The position numbers were made by a program, and so were the translations under genes. The notes beneath the pieces are model-generated. The model searched no databases and was not told the origin of the DNA. It worked only from the letters and a program-made list of their open reading frames with translations. This document shows positions 39,896 through 47,754 of a stretch of DNA of 64,000 nucleotides, in pieces; the stretch's first letter is position 1, and each line of letters opens with the position of its first letter. The DNA comes from Psychroserpens mesophilus (GTDB taxonomy: Bacteria > Bacteroidota > Bacteroidia > Flavobacteriales > Flavobacteriaceae), in NCBI RefSeq assembly GCF_000826645.1, contig NZ_JXJP01000004.1:48675-112674 (forward strand), read 5' to 3'.

Positions 39896-39903
39896 TATTT
39901 TTG
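39896..39903 (+). promoter_or_regulatory. -7 box of the first tonB promoter
   Basis: TATTTTTG matches TAnnTTTG, 30 bases before the ATG at 39934. It overlaps an in-frame TTG at 39901, which therefore cannot be the start codon if this promoter is used. Confidence 0.5.
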
Positions 39904-39933
39904 GTTAATTTAGCATTCTTAATACTTAAAAAA

Positions 39934-40659
39934 ATGGAACCTAAAAAGAATACAAAATCTGATGTGAGCAGAAATGCATCACTTTACTTTGCTGTAGGTC
40001 TTGCGTTAATGATGACATTAACCTATTTAACTATTAACTATAAGTCATATGATAAATCTAATATAGACATTGGAATGGTTGATGTTGATGACGAGCTAGA
40101 AGAAGAAGTTCCAATTACACAACAAGAAATAATTCCACCACCTCCACCACCTCCACCACCAGTAGTTCCGGAAGAAATTGAAATTGTTGAGGATGAAAAA
40201 GAGGTTGAAGAAACAGTTATTGAATCTACAGAAACAGATCAGGAAGAGGAAATTGTCGAGGTTGAAGAAGTAGAAGTTGAAGAAGTAGAAGAAGATATTG
40301 AAGTTCCATTTGCGGTTATTGAAAACGTACCAATTTTTCCGGGATGTGAAAACGAAAAAGGAAACAATGCTAAAAAGCAATGTATGTCTGATAAAATTGC
40401 CAAATTTGTGAACAGAAAATTCAATACCGAATTGGCTGCAGATTTAGGATTATCAGGTAAACAACGTATTAGTGTGATTTTCAAAATCGATAAAAACGGA
40501 AACATTACCAATGTTAGAGCAAGAGCTCCTCACCCAGGTTTAGAGAAAGAAGCGAAACGAGTTATTGGCTTGTTGCCAAAAATGCAACCAGGAAAACAAA
40601 GAGGAAAAGCAGTAACAGTACCTTACTCACTACCAATTCTGTTTCAGGTTCAAGACTAG
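39934..40659 (+). CDS. Energy transducer TonB
   Basis: A TonB-type protein that carries proton-motive force from ExbB/ExbD to outer-membrane receptors. From the ATG at 39934 (241 residues) it has a cytoplasmic N-terminus, one membrane helix (about residues 15-33: ASLYFAVGLALMMTLTYLTI), a periplasmic spacer with nine consecutive prolines and a Glu/Val-rich acidic stretch, and a C-terminal TonB domain (about 135-241). The C-terminal domain has a Cys pair (FPGCE...KQC) and ends in a YSLPILF strand. exbB/exbD are not adjacent. It is paralogous to the next gene. Confidence 0.92.
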   Translation: MEPKKNTKSDVSRNASLYFAVGLALMMTLTYLTINYKSYDKSNIDIGMVDVDDELEEEVPITQQEIIPPPPPPPPPVVPEEIEIVEDEKEVEETVIESTETDQEEEIVEVEEVEVEEVEEDIEVPFAVIENVPIFPGCENEKGNNAKKQCMSDKIAKFVNRKFNTELAADLGLSGKQRISVIFKIDKNGNITNVRARAPHPGLEKEAKRVIGLLPKMQPGKQRGKAVTVPYSLPILFQVQD

Positions 40660-40686
40660 ATTAATCTTAAATACATATTAAAATTC

Positions 40687-40721
40687 AAAATCCCATCTAA
40701 AATTAATTAGATGGGATTTTT
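40687..40721. terminator. Terminator after the first tonB gene
   Basis: A 14-bp perfect stem (40687-40700 with 40707-40720) and a 6-base loop, ending in a T-run. Confidence 0.9.
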
Positions 40722-40777
40722 ACTTTGGTATGCTTATTGCGATTTTATCATAATATTAACATTAACATTTAAATATT

Positions 40778-41569
40778 ATGAAAAATTTAAAAAAGACGCA
40801 CAGTATTGCTGGTCAGAGCAATACTAAAGTGCAAAAATCACAAAAGCATGATGCAAATTTACAAAAAAACTCAACGCTCTATTTCCAAATCGGACTTATT
40901 CTATGTTTGTTAGGTACCTATGGTTTGTTCGAAATGAGATTTGAAAAGAAGGATCTTGTTATAAGTGAAACTACCTTTGATGCTGAGATTGCAGAAGTAC
41001 ATGTTAAAAATTACGTTGTAGAACCAGAAGTCAAAATTGAAAAGCAAGTCAAACAACGTTCGCAAAAACTTGCCGATAAAGCACCTGTGATTGTAGATAA
41101 CGATGTAGACATTGTTGTTGATAAAATAGACTTGATAAAGCCAGATATTGTAAGTACACCTATTCCTGTTAATAATATTGAAGATTTTGATGAACCTAAA
41201 ATTATAGATGAGCCTTTCAATATGATAAACGTTGAAGTTGTTCCAATTTATCCTGGTTGTGAAACAGCTACAACAAATAGAGAGCGTGTAAAGTGTATGT
41301 CTCAAAAGCTTGGTAAGTTAGTTCAAAGAAAATTTAATACTGAATTAGCTGCAGATTTAGGTTTGTCAGGAATGCAAAAAATTGACGTGCAATTTAAAAT
41401 TGATGAAAACGGAAATATCACCGAAATTAAAACAAGAGCACCTCTGAAACAACTCGAAGATGAAGCAGAACGTGTTGTAAATAAAATTCCACAAATGACA
41501 CCAGGGAAACAAAGAAATGAGCCTGTTTCTGTGTTGTATAATTTACCTATTAAGTTTCAGGTGAGATGA
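40778..41569 (+). CDS. Energy transducer TonB, second paralogue
   Basis: A 263-residue TonB-like protein: an N-terminal cytoplasmic segment, one membrane helix (about residues 35-51: STLYFQIGLILCLLGTYGL), a long Val/Asp/Lys-rich spacer without the polyproline run, and a C-terminal TonB domain. The C-terminal domain shares with the previous gene the string RKFNTELAADLGLSG and the PGC...C cysteine pair, so the two arose by tandem duplication while the spacers diverged. The lack of a proline-rich spacer suggests a different reach or partner. Terminators flank it on both sides, so it is a single-gene unit. Confidence 0.9.
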   Translation: MKNLKKTHSIAGQSNTKVQKSQKHDANLQKNSTLYFQIGLILCLLGTYGLFEMRFEKKDLVISETTFDAEIAEVHVKNYVVEPEVKIEKQVKQRSQKLADKAPVIVDNDVDIVVDKIDLIKPDIVSTPIPVNNIEDFDEPKIIDEPFNMINVEVVPIYPGCETATTNRERVKCMSQKLGKLVQRKFNTELAADLGLSGMQKIDVQFKIDENGNITEIKTRAPLKQLEDEAERVVNKIPQMTPGKQRNEPVSVLYNLPIKFQVR

Positions 41570-41591
41570 TAAAATAAAATTCTAGTGACGT

Positions 41592-41624
41592 AAAGTCGTT
41601 ATCAATTTGATAACGACTTTTTTT
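41592..41624. terminator. Terminator after the second tonB gene
   Basis: A 13-bp perfect stem (41592-41604 with 41608-41620) with a 3-base loop, followed by Ts. Confidence 0.9.
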
Positions 41625-41704
41625 ATCTATATGAATTTGTAGGTTTTGCTTACACTTTTGAAAAAAATAGTATCTTTCCAGCATCAAAAACGCATCCTTT
41701 GTTT

Positions 41705-43810
41705 ATGAAATATTGTTGCCTTATTATTTTTACTTTAGCTATTGGCCTTTTAAATGCACAAACAATTGAAACCTATGAGAAACCACCAATTTTTACAGGA
41801 TGTGAAGGTGAACCTATTGATGATCTCAAAGCGTGTTTCAACAACAAGCTTAATCAACATATCTTCAACGCATTTAAAGTGCCGCAAATAGTAAGTGATG
41901 AGGCCTACAATGGAGATATAAAAATTCTTTTCGAAGTTGATAAAGATGGTCAAATTAATGTGCTTTATATTGATGCCGTCTATAATGAACTTAAAGATGA
42001 GACAAAACGTGTTTTTGAGGAATTGCCTAAAATTACACCAGGAACTTATAATAGTAAACCAACGTATTTTCAGTATTCCTTAAGTGTGAAAATACCATTG
42101 GTCAATCCAGAAACGATAACTAATACAGTTAAACCTTTACCTAGTGTGAAGGAGGTGGAAGATTTAAATGCTCTAGTAAGTCATGAGTTTGATAGTGTTA
42201 ATATCAATACAACCAAATATGAAAAGCTTGAATATCAAAGTCAGCTAAACATCCCATTTACTCATAATTACTACGCACAGTTTGATCAGCAAATGAATGG
42301 GTTGGGCACCAATAGCCATACAGCTGCTAAGCCATTCATGTACAGTGAAGTTGCTAAATATTACGATTTTAAGGCAGAAAAAGAAGCATTAATCAGAGGT
42401 ACAGATTCCTGGTGGAGTAGAAAACTCTACAATGAACATCTAGTAGCAGTTCAAGGGAAAGACTATTGGTTTACTGCAGATCCAATTTTTGATTTACAAG
42501 TTGGAAAAGATACTGAAGCTGATTTTAGTTCTACATTTAATAACACTCGTGGTATTTTGGTACAAGGAGGTTTAGGTAAGAAATTTAATTTTACAGCATC
42601 GGTTTATGAAAGTCAAGGTCGATTTGCTCAGTATTTTAATGAATATGCAGAATCAATAGCAGCTGGTAATGGTGAGCCAATTGTACCTGGTAGAGGGTTA
42701 GCCAAGCGATTTAAAACAAATGCCTATGATTATCCTGTGGCAGAAGGCTATTTGTCATATACACCCTCAAAATATATTAACATTCAATTTGGGCATGGTA
42801 AAAATTTCATAGGTGATGGTTACAGGTCGCTCTTACAAAGTGATGTAACTAGTCCGTATCCGTTTTTAAAGCTAAATACGAAATTCTGGAAAATCAAATA
42901 CACCAACACCTGGATGTGGTTAAGAGATGTAAGGCCAGAAGTGACTGAAGATGGAGCCTTTCTTACAAAATATATGGCTAATCATTATTTGAGTTGGAAT
43001 GTTTCAAAGCGTCTTAATATTGGTTTGTTTGAATCTGTATTATGGGCAAATGATAATAATCGAGGTTTTGATATCAATTATCTAAATCCTGTTATTTTTT
43101 ATAGAGCTATTGAGTTTTCTACTGGTCAAGATGCTGGTAATGCTATCCTTGGAGCTTCAGCTAAATATAAATGGAATAATAAGGTTAATATTTATGGTCA
43201 ATTAATAGTTGATGAATTTGCTATTGACGATGTTACAGGTGGTAATAAAAGTTGGAGAAATAAATTTGGATACCAGTTAGGTGTCAAATATTTTGAAGCT
43301 TTTAAGGTGAAGAATTTAATGCTTCAATTAGAATATAACAGAGTAAGACCATACACGTATTCTCATAATTCAATAGTATTAAATTATGCGCATAACAACC
43401 AGCCTATGGCGCATCTTTGGGGAGCAAATTTTAGTGAAGCTATTGTCATAGGTAGGTATAATTACAAAAGATGGTTTGCAGATGCAAAATTTATTTTCGG
43501 TAAACGAGGTTTCGATTTTAATGATGGTACTGACTTCGGAAATTATGGCTCAAATATTTACAGAACGGAAGATGATCGTGTTGCCAATGTAGGTGTTACT
43601 GTTGGTCAAGGGAATACCACTAATGTATTTCAAGCCGATGTAATGGCAGGATACATCATTAATCCTGTGAGTAATTTAAGATTGTTTACGAATGTGACCT
43701 TTCGAAATTATAACCCGCAAGCCAATACAGCTACAGCCTTAAATACAAATACGTCTTGGTTTAATGTTGGCTTAAGAACCGATTTGTTTAATTGGTATAA
43801 CGATTTCTAA
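41705..43810 (+). CDS. remB: RemB-like gliding motility outer-membrane protein with TonB-C-like N-terminus
   Basis: A 701-residue exported protein. After the signal peptide (ending GLLNAQ) comes a domain of about 115 residues resembling the TonB C-terminal domain (PPIFTGCE...KACFNNKL...KDGQINVLY), with the same spaced cysteines as the two TonB genes just upstream. The rest (from about residue 190) is a Wzi/RemB-type beta-barrel: FGHGKNFIGDGYRSLL, LNTKFWKIKYTNTWMW and NRVRPYTYSHNS are recognisable. RemB in Flavobacterium johnsoniae is involved in gliding on some surfaces. The ATG at 41705 is preferred over a TTG two codons earlier. A weak promoter (TTTG at 41645, TATCTTTC at 41671) lies upstream. 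Confidence 0.82.
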   Translation: MKYCCLIIFTLAIGLLNAQTIETYEKPPIFTGCEGEPIDDLKACFNNKLNQHIFNAFKVPQIVSDEAYNGDIKILFEVDKDGQINVLYIDAVYNELKDETKRVFEELPKITPGTYNSKPTYFQYSLSVKIPLVNPETITNTVKPLPSVKEVEDLNALVSHEFDSVNINTTKYEKLEYQSQLNIPFTHNYYAQFDQQMNGLGTNSHTAAKPFMYSEVAKYYDFKAEKEALIRGTDSWWSRKLYNEHLVAVQGKDYWFTADPIFDLQVGKDTEADFSSTFNNTRGILVQGGLGKKFNFTASVYESQGRFAQYFNEYAESIAAGNGEPIVPGRGLAKRFKTNAYDYPVAEGYLSYTPSKYINIQFGHGKNFIGDGYRSLLQSDVTSPYPFLKLNTKFWKIKYTNTWMWLRDVRPEVTEDGAFLTKYMANHYLSWNVSKRLNIGLFESVLWANDNNRGFDINYLNPVIFYRAIEFSTGQDAGNAILGASAKYKWNNKVNIYGQLIVDEFAIDDVTGGNKSWRNKFGYQLGVKYFEAFKVKNLMLQLEYNRVRPYTYSHNSIVLNYAHNNQPMAHLWGANFSEAIVIGRYNYKRWFADAKFIFGKRGFDFNDGTDFGNYGSNIYRTEDDRVANVGVTVGQGNTTNVFQADVMAGYIINPVSNLRLFTNVTFRNYNPQANTATALNTNTSWFNVGLRTDLFNWYNDF

Positions 43811-43885
43811 AATTAACTTAGCATTTAGTCTTCAATAAAAAGCGAATTACTTTTGATTAGCATTGCTCAAAACCTTTTTTCAGAG

Positions 43886-43893
43886 TATCTTTG
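43886..43893 (+). promoter_or_regulatory. -7 box of the ctaB operon promoter
   Basis: TATCTTTG matches TAnnTTTG. It lies downstream of one possible TTG start (43863) and 24 bases before a second TTG (43917), favouring the second as the real start. Confidence 0.5.
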
Positions 43894-43916
43894 CAGACGC
43901 AATAAAATCACTTGTA

Positions 43917-44810
43917 TTGAGTACGGTAAAAACATCTATTCCTAAAGCTTCTATAATTTCCGATTTTAAAGAAATTACCAAGATAAGATTATCTGTAAGT
44001 GTTGTTTTTTCTGCAATTGCAGGATATTTGCTTGGAGCAGTTGAAGTCGATGTTTATACTTTGCTTTTATTGGCTTTTGGTGGTTATTTTATGGTTGGAG
44101 CTTCTAATGCTTACAATCAAATCATTGAAAGAGATTTAGATGCCTTGATGGACCGTACTAAAAACCGACCGGTTCCTGCTGGTCGAATGTCGGTAAGAAC
44201 AGCGTTCATCATTGCAACTGTTTTTACAATTGCAGGAATTGCAACGCTTTATGTTATCAATCCTAGAACAGCAATGTATGGCGCAATATCAATTTTTTTA
44301 TATACTTGTGTTTATACACCTTTAAAAACGAAAACACCTTTGGCTGTATTTGTGGGAGCAATTCCAGGTGCAATTCCTTTTATGTTAGGTTGGGTTGCTG
44401 CTCGAAATGATTTTGGTATTGAGCCAGGAACACTTTTCGCGTTACAATTTTTCTGGCAGTTTCCTCATTTTTGGGCTATCGGGTGGTTTTTATTTGACGA
44501 CTATAAAAAAGGTGGTTTTTTTATGTTACCCACAGGAAAACCAGATAAAGGGACAGCAGTGCAAATTATCATGTACACTATTTGGACAATCTTAATTTCT
44601 ATTATTCCAGTCTTTGGTGTTACGGGAGATTTAAAGCTATCTGTTGTAGCCGCAATAATTGTTTTTGTGCTTGGCCTAGTTATGTTGTATTATGCATTTG
44701 AGTTATTTAAAAAGCGAACGGCTAAAGCTGCAAAACAGTTGATGTTGTCAAGTGTTTCGTACATTACTTTGTTACAAATAATATATGTAATTGATAAGTT
44801 TATAAGATAA
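43917..44810 (+). CDS. ctaB: Heme O synthase (protoheme IX farnesyltransferase)
   Basis: A UbiA-family prenyltransferase that farnesylates heme b to heme O, the first step towards the heme a used by the oxidase encoded 30 kb upstream. It has about eight or nine membrane helices and the Asp-rich motif NAYNQIIERDLDALMDRTKNRP for prenyl-diphosphate binding; a second conserved loop (WQFPHFWAIGW) is also present. No ATG exists before the first helix. TTG at 43917 gives 298 residues and a short N-terminus ahead of SDFKEITKIRLSVSVVF; an upstream TTG at 43863 would overlap the promoter box. Heme A synthase (ctaA) is not in the window. Confidence 0.93.
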   Translation: MSTVKTSIPKASIISDFKEITKIRLSVSVVFSAIAGYLLGAVEVDVYTLLLLAFGGYFMVGASNAYNQIIERDLDALMDRTKNRPVPAGRMSVRTAFIIATVFTIAGIATLYVINPRTAMYGAISIFLYTCVYTPLKTKTPLAVFVGAIPGAIPFMLGWVAARNDFGIEPGTLFALQFFWQFPHFWAIGWFLFDDYKKGGFFMLPTGKPDKGTAVQIIMYTIWTILISIIPVFGVTGDLKLSVVAAIIVFVLGLVMLYYAFELFKKRTAKAAKQLMLSSVSYITLLQIIYVIDKFIR

Positions 44811-44812
44811 AT

Positions 44813-45394
44813 ATGGATTTAACGGAAGGAACGATACAAGAGAAAAACGATAGAGCTAAACGAATGATGCTCTGGTTCGGGATAATTTCACTTATCATGT
44901 CTTTTGCTGGCTTAACAAGTGCAGTTTTGGTAAGTAGAAAACGAGAAGATTGGATGCAGGATTTCGAAATGCCAAGTGCGTTCTTAATTAGTTGCGTGCT
45001 TATTATAGTGAGTAGCTTAACTTTTATTGTAGCTAAAAGAGCATTGAAAAATGACAACAGAACTCTAACTACAATCATGTTGCTACTAACCTTCGGATTG
45101 GGAATTGCATTTATTTACAGTCAGTTTTACGGGTTTGGTCAAATTGTGTCTTCTGGGTATAATTTTACTGGCCCAACAAGTAATGTGACTATGAGTTTTA
45201 TTTATGTTATTGCTGCAGTTCATATATTACATGTAGTTGCAGGTCTTATTTCATTGTTAGTCGTAATTTATAATCATTTTAAACAAAAATATAACGCAAC
45301 AGATATGCTAGGCATGAACCTTTCGGCTACGTTTTGGCATTTTATAGATATACTGTGGTTATTCTTGTTTTTGTTTTTGTCATATTTAGTTTAA
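44813..45394 (+). CDS. Cytochrome c oxidase subunit III-like protein (first copy)
   Basis: A 193-residue membrane protein of the heme-copper oxidase subunit III family, with five helices (RMMLWFGIISLIMSFAGL, then about 60-78, 85-105, 130-150 and 172-192). The C-terminal SATFWHFIDILWLFLFLFLSYL is the family's closing helix. It starts 2 bases after ctaB and is followed by a second, longer subunit III gene. Having two subunit III homologues side by side is usual in Bacteroidota; both may enter one enzyme or serve two forms of it. I infer association with the coxBA products because no other oxidase genes are present. Confidence 0.9.
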   Translation: MDLTEGTIQEKNDRAKRMMLWFGIISLIMSFAGLTSAVLVSRKREDWMQDFEMPSAFLISCVLIIVSSLTFIVAKRALKNDNRTLTTIMLLLTFGLGIAFIYSQFYGFGQIVSSGYNFTGPTSNVTMSFIYVIAAVHILHVVAGLISLLVVIYNHFKQKYNATDMLGMNLSATFWHFIDILWLFLFLFLSYLV

Positions 45395-45496
45395 ATATTA
45401 CATCATTTTTATAGGCTTAAAGCCTCTATCTAGTCTAGTATGATACTATGTTTTCATTTTTTAGATGATGATGTTTTTTTAGATAGATAAAATGAT

Positions 45497-45504
45497 TATT
45501 TTTG
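45497..45504 (+). promoter_or_regulatory. -7 box before the second subunit III gene
   Basis: TATTTTTG matches TAnnTTTG, 29 bases before the ATG at 45533, in the 138-base gap between the two subunit III genes. Confidence 0.5.
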
Positions 45505-45532
45505 TGCAACTTTTAATAACTAAACGCTTTAT

Positions 45533-46510
45533 ATGGATACTACAGTAGCAAATACTGGAACAGAAGGCAAAACTTGGGGTGGAGGAAACGAACCCTTAAA
45601 AGCTAGTTATGGTAAGATGATGATGTGGTTTTTTATCGTATCGGATGCCTTAACATTTTCTGGATTTTTAGCAGCTTACGGATTTTCAAGATTTAAGTTT
45701 ATTGGTTCTTGGCCAATAGCAGATGAGGTGTTTACACACGTTCCGTTTTTTCATGGTAACTATCCAATGATTTATGTTGCTTTCATGACATTTATTTTAA
45801 TTATGTCATCTGTAACGATGGTGCTTGCTGTAGATGCTGGACATCATATGCAAAAAGCTAAAGTTACATTTTATATGTTTTTGACCATTATTGGTGGTTT
45901 GATATTTGTCGGTTCTCAAGCGTGGGAATGGGCAACTTTCATTCAAGGTGATTATGGTGCTGTACAAACTAAAGGAGGTAATATTCTTCAGTTAGTTGAT
46001 AATGAAGGGCATCGTGTGGCTATTAGTGATATTGCCATTGGAGCACATGGAGAACGTGTTCAGCATGAGCGCAAAAACGGACTTTGGTTCGTTAGTGAAG
46101 GAACGCTTCCTTCATATACTGTTGATGAAGTTTATAGTGGACTAGTAGCCAATCCAAATGTGCTTGTTAGAACTCAAGATATAAATGCTGAAGGAGAAAA
46201 AACAGTTTTATCTAGAGAAGAATCATTAAAGCAAATTAAAAATAACGGTCAGTTGGTTGTTGAAGGTGCTAATTTGCATGTTAACGAATACGGAACATCA
46301 TTATTTGCTGATTTCTTTTTCTTTATAACAGGATTTCACGGGTTTCACGTGTTTTCTGGTGTAGTAATTAATATCATTATCTTTTTCAATGTAATCTTAG
46401 GAACCTACGAAAGAAGAGGGAGCTATGAAATGGTTGAGAAAGTTGGATTGTATTGGCACTTTGTAGATTTGGTTTGGGTTTTCGTATTCACATTCTTCTA
46501 CCTAGTTTAA
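45533..46510 (+). CDS. coxC: Cytochrome c oxidase subunit III with large central insertion
   Basis: A 325-residue subunit III. The N-terminal half (helices around residues 25-45, 75-100 and 108-128, with SQAWEWATFIQGDYGA) and the C-terminal half (ADFFFFITGFHGFHVFSGVVINIII and KVGLYWHFVDLVWVFVFTFFYLV) match the family. Between them, residues about 145-255 form a hydrophilic insertion (ending VEGANLHVNEYGTSL) that ordinary subunit III lacks; it should sit on one face of the membrane as a small soluble domain. The gene has its own likely promoter and is followed 22 bases later by the subunit IV gene. Confidence 0.93.
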   Translation: MDTTVANTGTEGKTWGGGNEPLKASYGKMMMWFFIVSDALTFSGFLAAYGFSRFKFIGSWPIADEVFTHVPFFHGNYPMIYVAFMTFILIMSSVTMVLAVDAGHHMQKAKVTFYMFLTIIGGLIFVGSQAWEWATFIQGDYGAVQTKGGNILQLVDNEGHRVAISDIAIGAHGERVQHERKNGLWFVSEGTLPSYTVDEVYSGLVANPNVLVRTQDINAEGEKTVLSREESLKQIKNNGQLVVEGANLHVNEYGTSLFADFFFFITGFHGFHVFSGVVINIIIFFNVILGTYERRGSYEMVEKVGLYWHFVDLVWVFVFTFFYLV

Positions 46511-46531
46511 TTTCGAATAATAGTATTTAAA

Positions 46532-46912
46532 ATGGCACACGCACATAAATTAGAAATATTAAGAGGTTTAGTAAAGTTTAAATCAAATACTCAAAAAATT
46601 TGGGGAGTTTTAATATTACTTTCAATTATTACCGCTGTTGAAGTAGTATTAGGTATTTACAAACCAGAATCTTTAATGGGTGATTTTATTGGAATGAAAA
46701 TCTTAAACTGGATTTTTATCATACTAACGATTGTTAAAGCTTATTACATTACTTGGGATTTTATGCATATGAGAGACGAAACTAAAGCGTTACGACGAAT
46801 GGTTGTGTGGACAGCAGTCTTTTTGATATGTTACCTTGTCTTCATCTTATTACAAGAAGGAGGATATATTGAAAGTGTGTATTCTAACGGATTTGTGAAA
46901 AGAGATTTTTAA
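46532..46912 (+). CDS. Cytochrome c oxidase subunit IV
   Basis: A small 126-residue membrane protein with three helices (about residues 25-42, 55-75 and 90-110) matching the prokaryotic cytochrome c oxidase subunit IV family (COX4_pro). KAYYITWDFMHMRDETKALRRMVVWTA is typical of it. It has no cofactor and probably helps assembly or stability of the CuB centre. It ends the coxC transcription unit before a strong hairpin. Confidence 0.9.
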   Translation: MAHAHKLEILRGLVKFKSNTQKIWGVLILLSIITAVEVVLGIYKPESLMGDFIGMKILNWIFIILTIVKAYYITWDFMHMRDETKALRRMVVWTAVFLICYLVFILLQEGGYIESVYSNGFVKRDF

Positions 46913-46938
46913 CATGTTATAATTAACATAAAGTATAT

Positions 46939-46970
46939 AAAAAGACGGTTTTTTTGAGCCGTCTTTTTTA
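46939..46970. terminator. Terminator after subunit IV
   Basis: A 10-bp stem (46939-46948 with 46959-46968) and a 10-base T-rich loop are followed by Ts that merge into the next promoter box. Confidence 0.88.
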
Positions 46971-46976
46971 TTTTTG
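46969..46976 (+). promoter_or_regulatory. -7 box before the thioredoxin-fold gene
   Basis: TATTTTTG matches TAnnTTTG, 26 bases before the ATG at 47003. It overlaps the tail of the terminator, the same terminator-promoter arrangement as before ruvB. Confidence 0.5.
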
Positions 46977-47002
46977 CAAAACAAATTAAACACAATAACC
47001 TT

Positions 47003-47716
47003 ATGAAAAAAATGCCATTAAAAACGATACTTGTTTTGGGTATTTTGTTCTTTTTGCCAGTCCTATTTTTATTGATGTTATATCCGTCTACACACAATTA
47101 TAATCCTTTAGATATTGTTGATGATTCTGTAGGTGAATTACAATTTTTTTCTTCTAATTCAGATGAGCAGGTGCAGTTAAAAGACCATATCACTATTTTA
47201 GGTTTTTTAGGAAATGAGCCTTTGGATCATGTTATTGCAGCTTCTAACTTAAAAGAATTGGTTTATGACAAGTTTAAAGGATTTAAAACGTTTCAAATTG
47301 TGATTGTGCTTCCTAAAGGAACCGAGGATAAAGCCCTTCAGCTTCAAAAGGAAATTAATAATTATGAAGATATGCGTTTTTGGTATTATGCATTTGGAGA
47401 ACCTAATGATATAGCTAAGGTGTTTAATAGCCTAAAATCTGAAGAGTCGCTTGATGAAAACTTTTTCACAGATCACGTGTTTATTATTGATAAAGATTTG
47501 GCACAACGTGGAAGGATTGATGATAGAGAAGATAAGGAATTAGAACAAAACAAAACTACCTATCCTTTGTATTCTTACGATTGTATTGAAGTCGCTGAAG
47601 TGAAAAATAAAATGAGTGATGATCTTAGAATTTTGTTTACTGAGTATCGTCAAAAACGTAAAGGAAAATTTGATTCATCTTCAAGACGCGCAGAAGACTT
47701 AAAAGAAACTAAATAA
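47003..47716 (+). CDS. Membrane-anchored thioredoxin-fold-like protein next to SCO
   Basis: A 237-residue protein with one N-terminal membrane helix (residues 8-27) and a periplasmic domain. The layout (HITILGFLGNEPLDHVIAASNLKEL..., TFQIVIVLPKGTED..., DHVFIIDKDLAQRGRID) follows the thioredoxin/SCO fold, but the CxxxC copper-binding site of SCO is absent; the only cysteine is near the C-terminus (YSYDCIEVAEV). It stands 38 bases before the true SCO gene and is probably an accessory factor in oxidase assembly or a degenerate SCO relative. This is inferred from fold impression and position only. Confidence 0.65.
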   Translation: MKKMPLKTILVLGILFFLPVLFLLMLYPSTHNYNPLDIVDDSVGELQFFSSNSDEQVQLKDHITILGFLGNEPLDHVIAASNLKELVYDKFKGFKTFQIVIVLPKGTEDKALQLQKEINNYEDMRFWYYAFGEPNDIAKVFNSLKSEESLDENFFTDHVFIIDKDLAQRGRIDDREDKELEQNKTTYPLYSYDCIEVAEVKNKMSDDLRILFTEYRQKRKGKFDSSSRRAEDLKETK

Positions 47717-47754
47717 CAAATAAGTCCACCTTCTTTGTGGGATTTGTACGTATT

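Noticed and set aside
40096..40511. Minus-strand frames opposite the first TonB gene, rich in Phe, Asn and Trp or in Ser and Thr
   Set aside because: They mirror the proline-rich and acidic low-complexity coding on the plus strand; no family resemblance.
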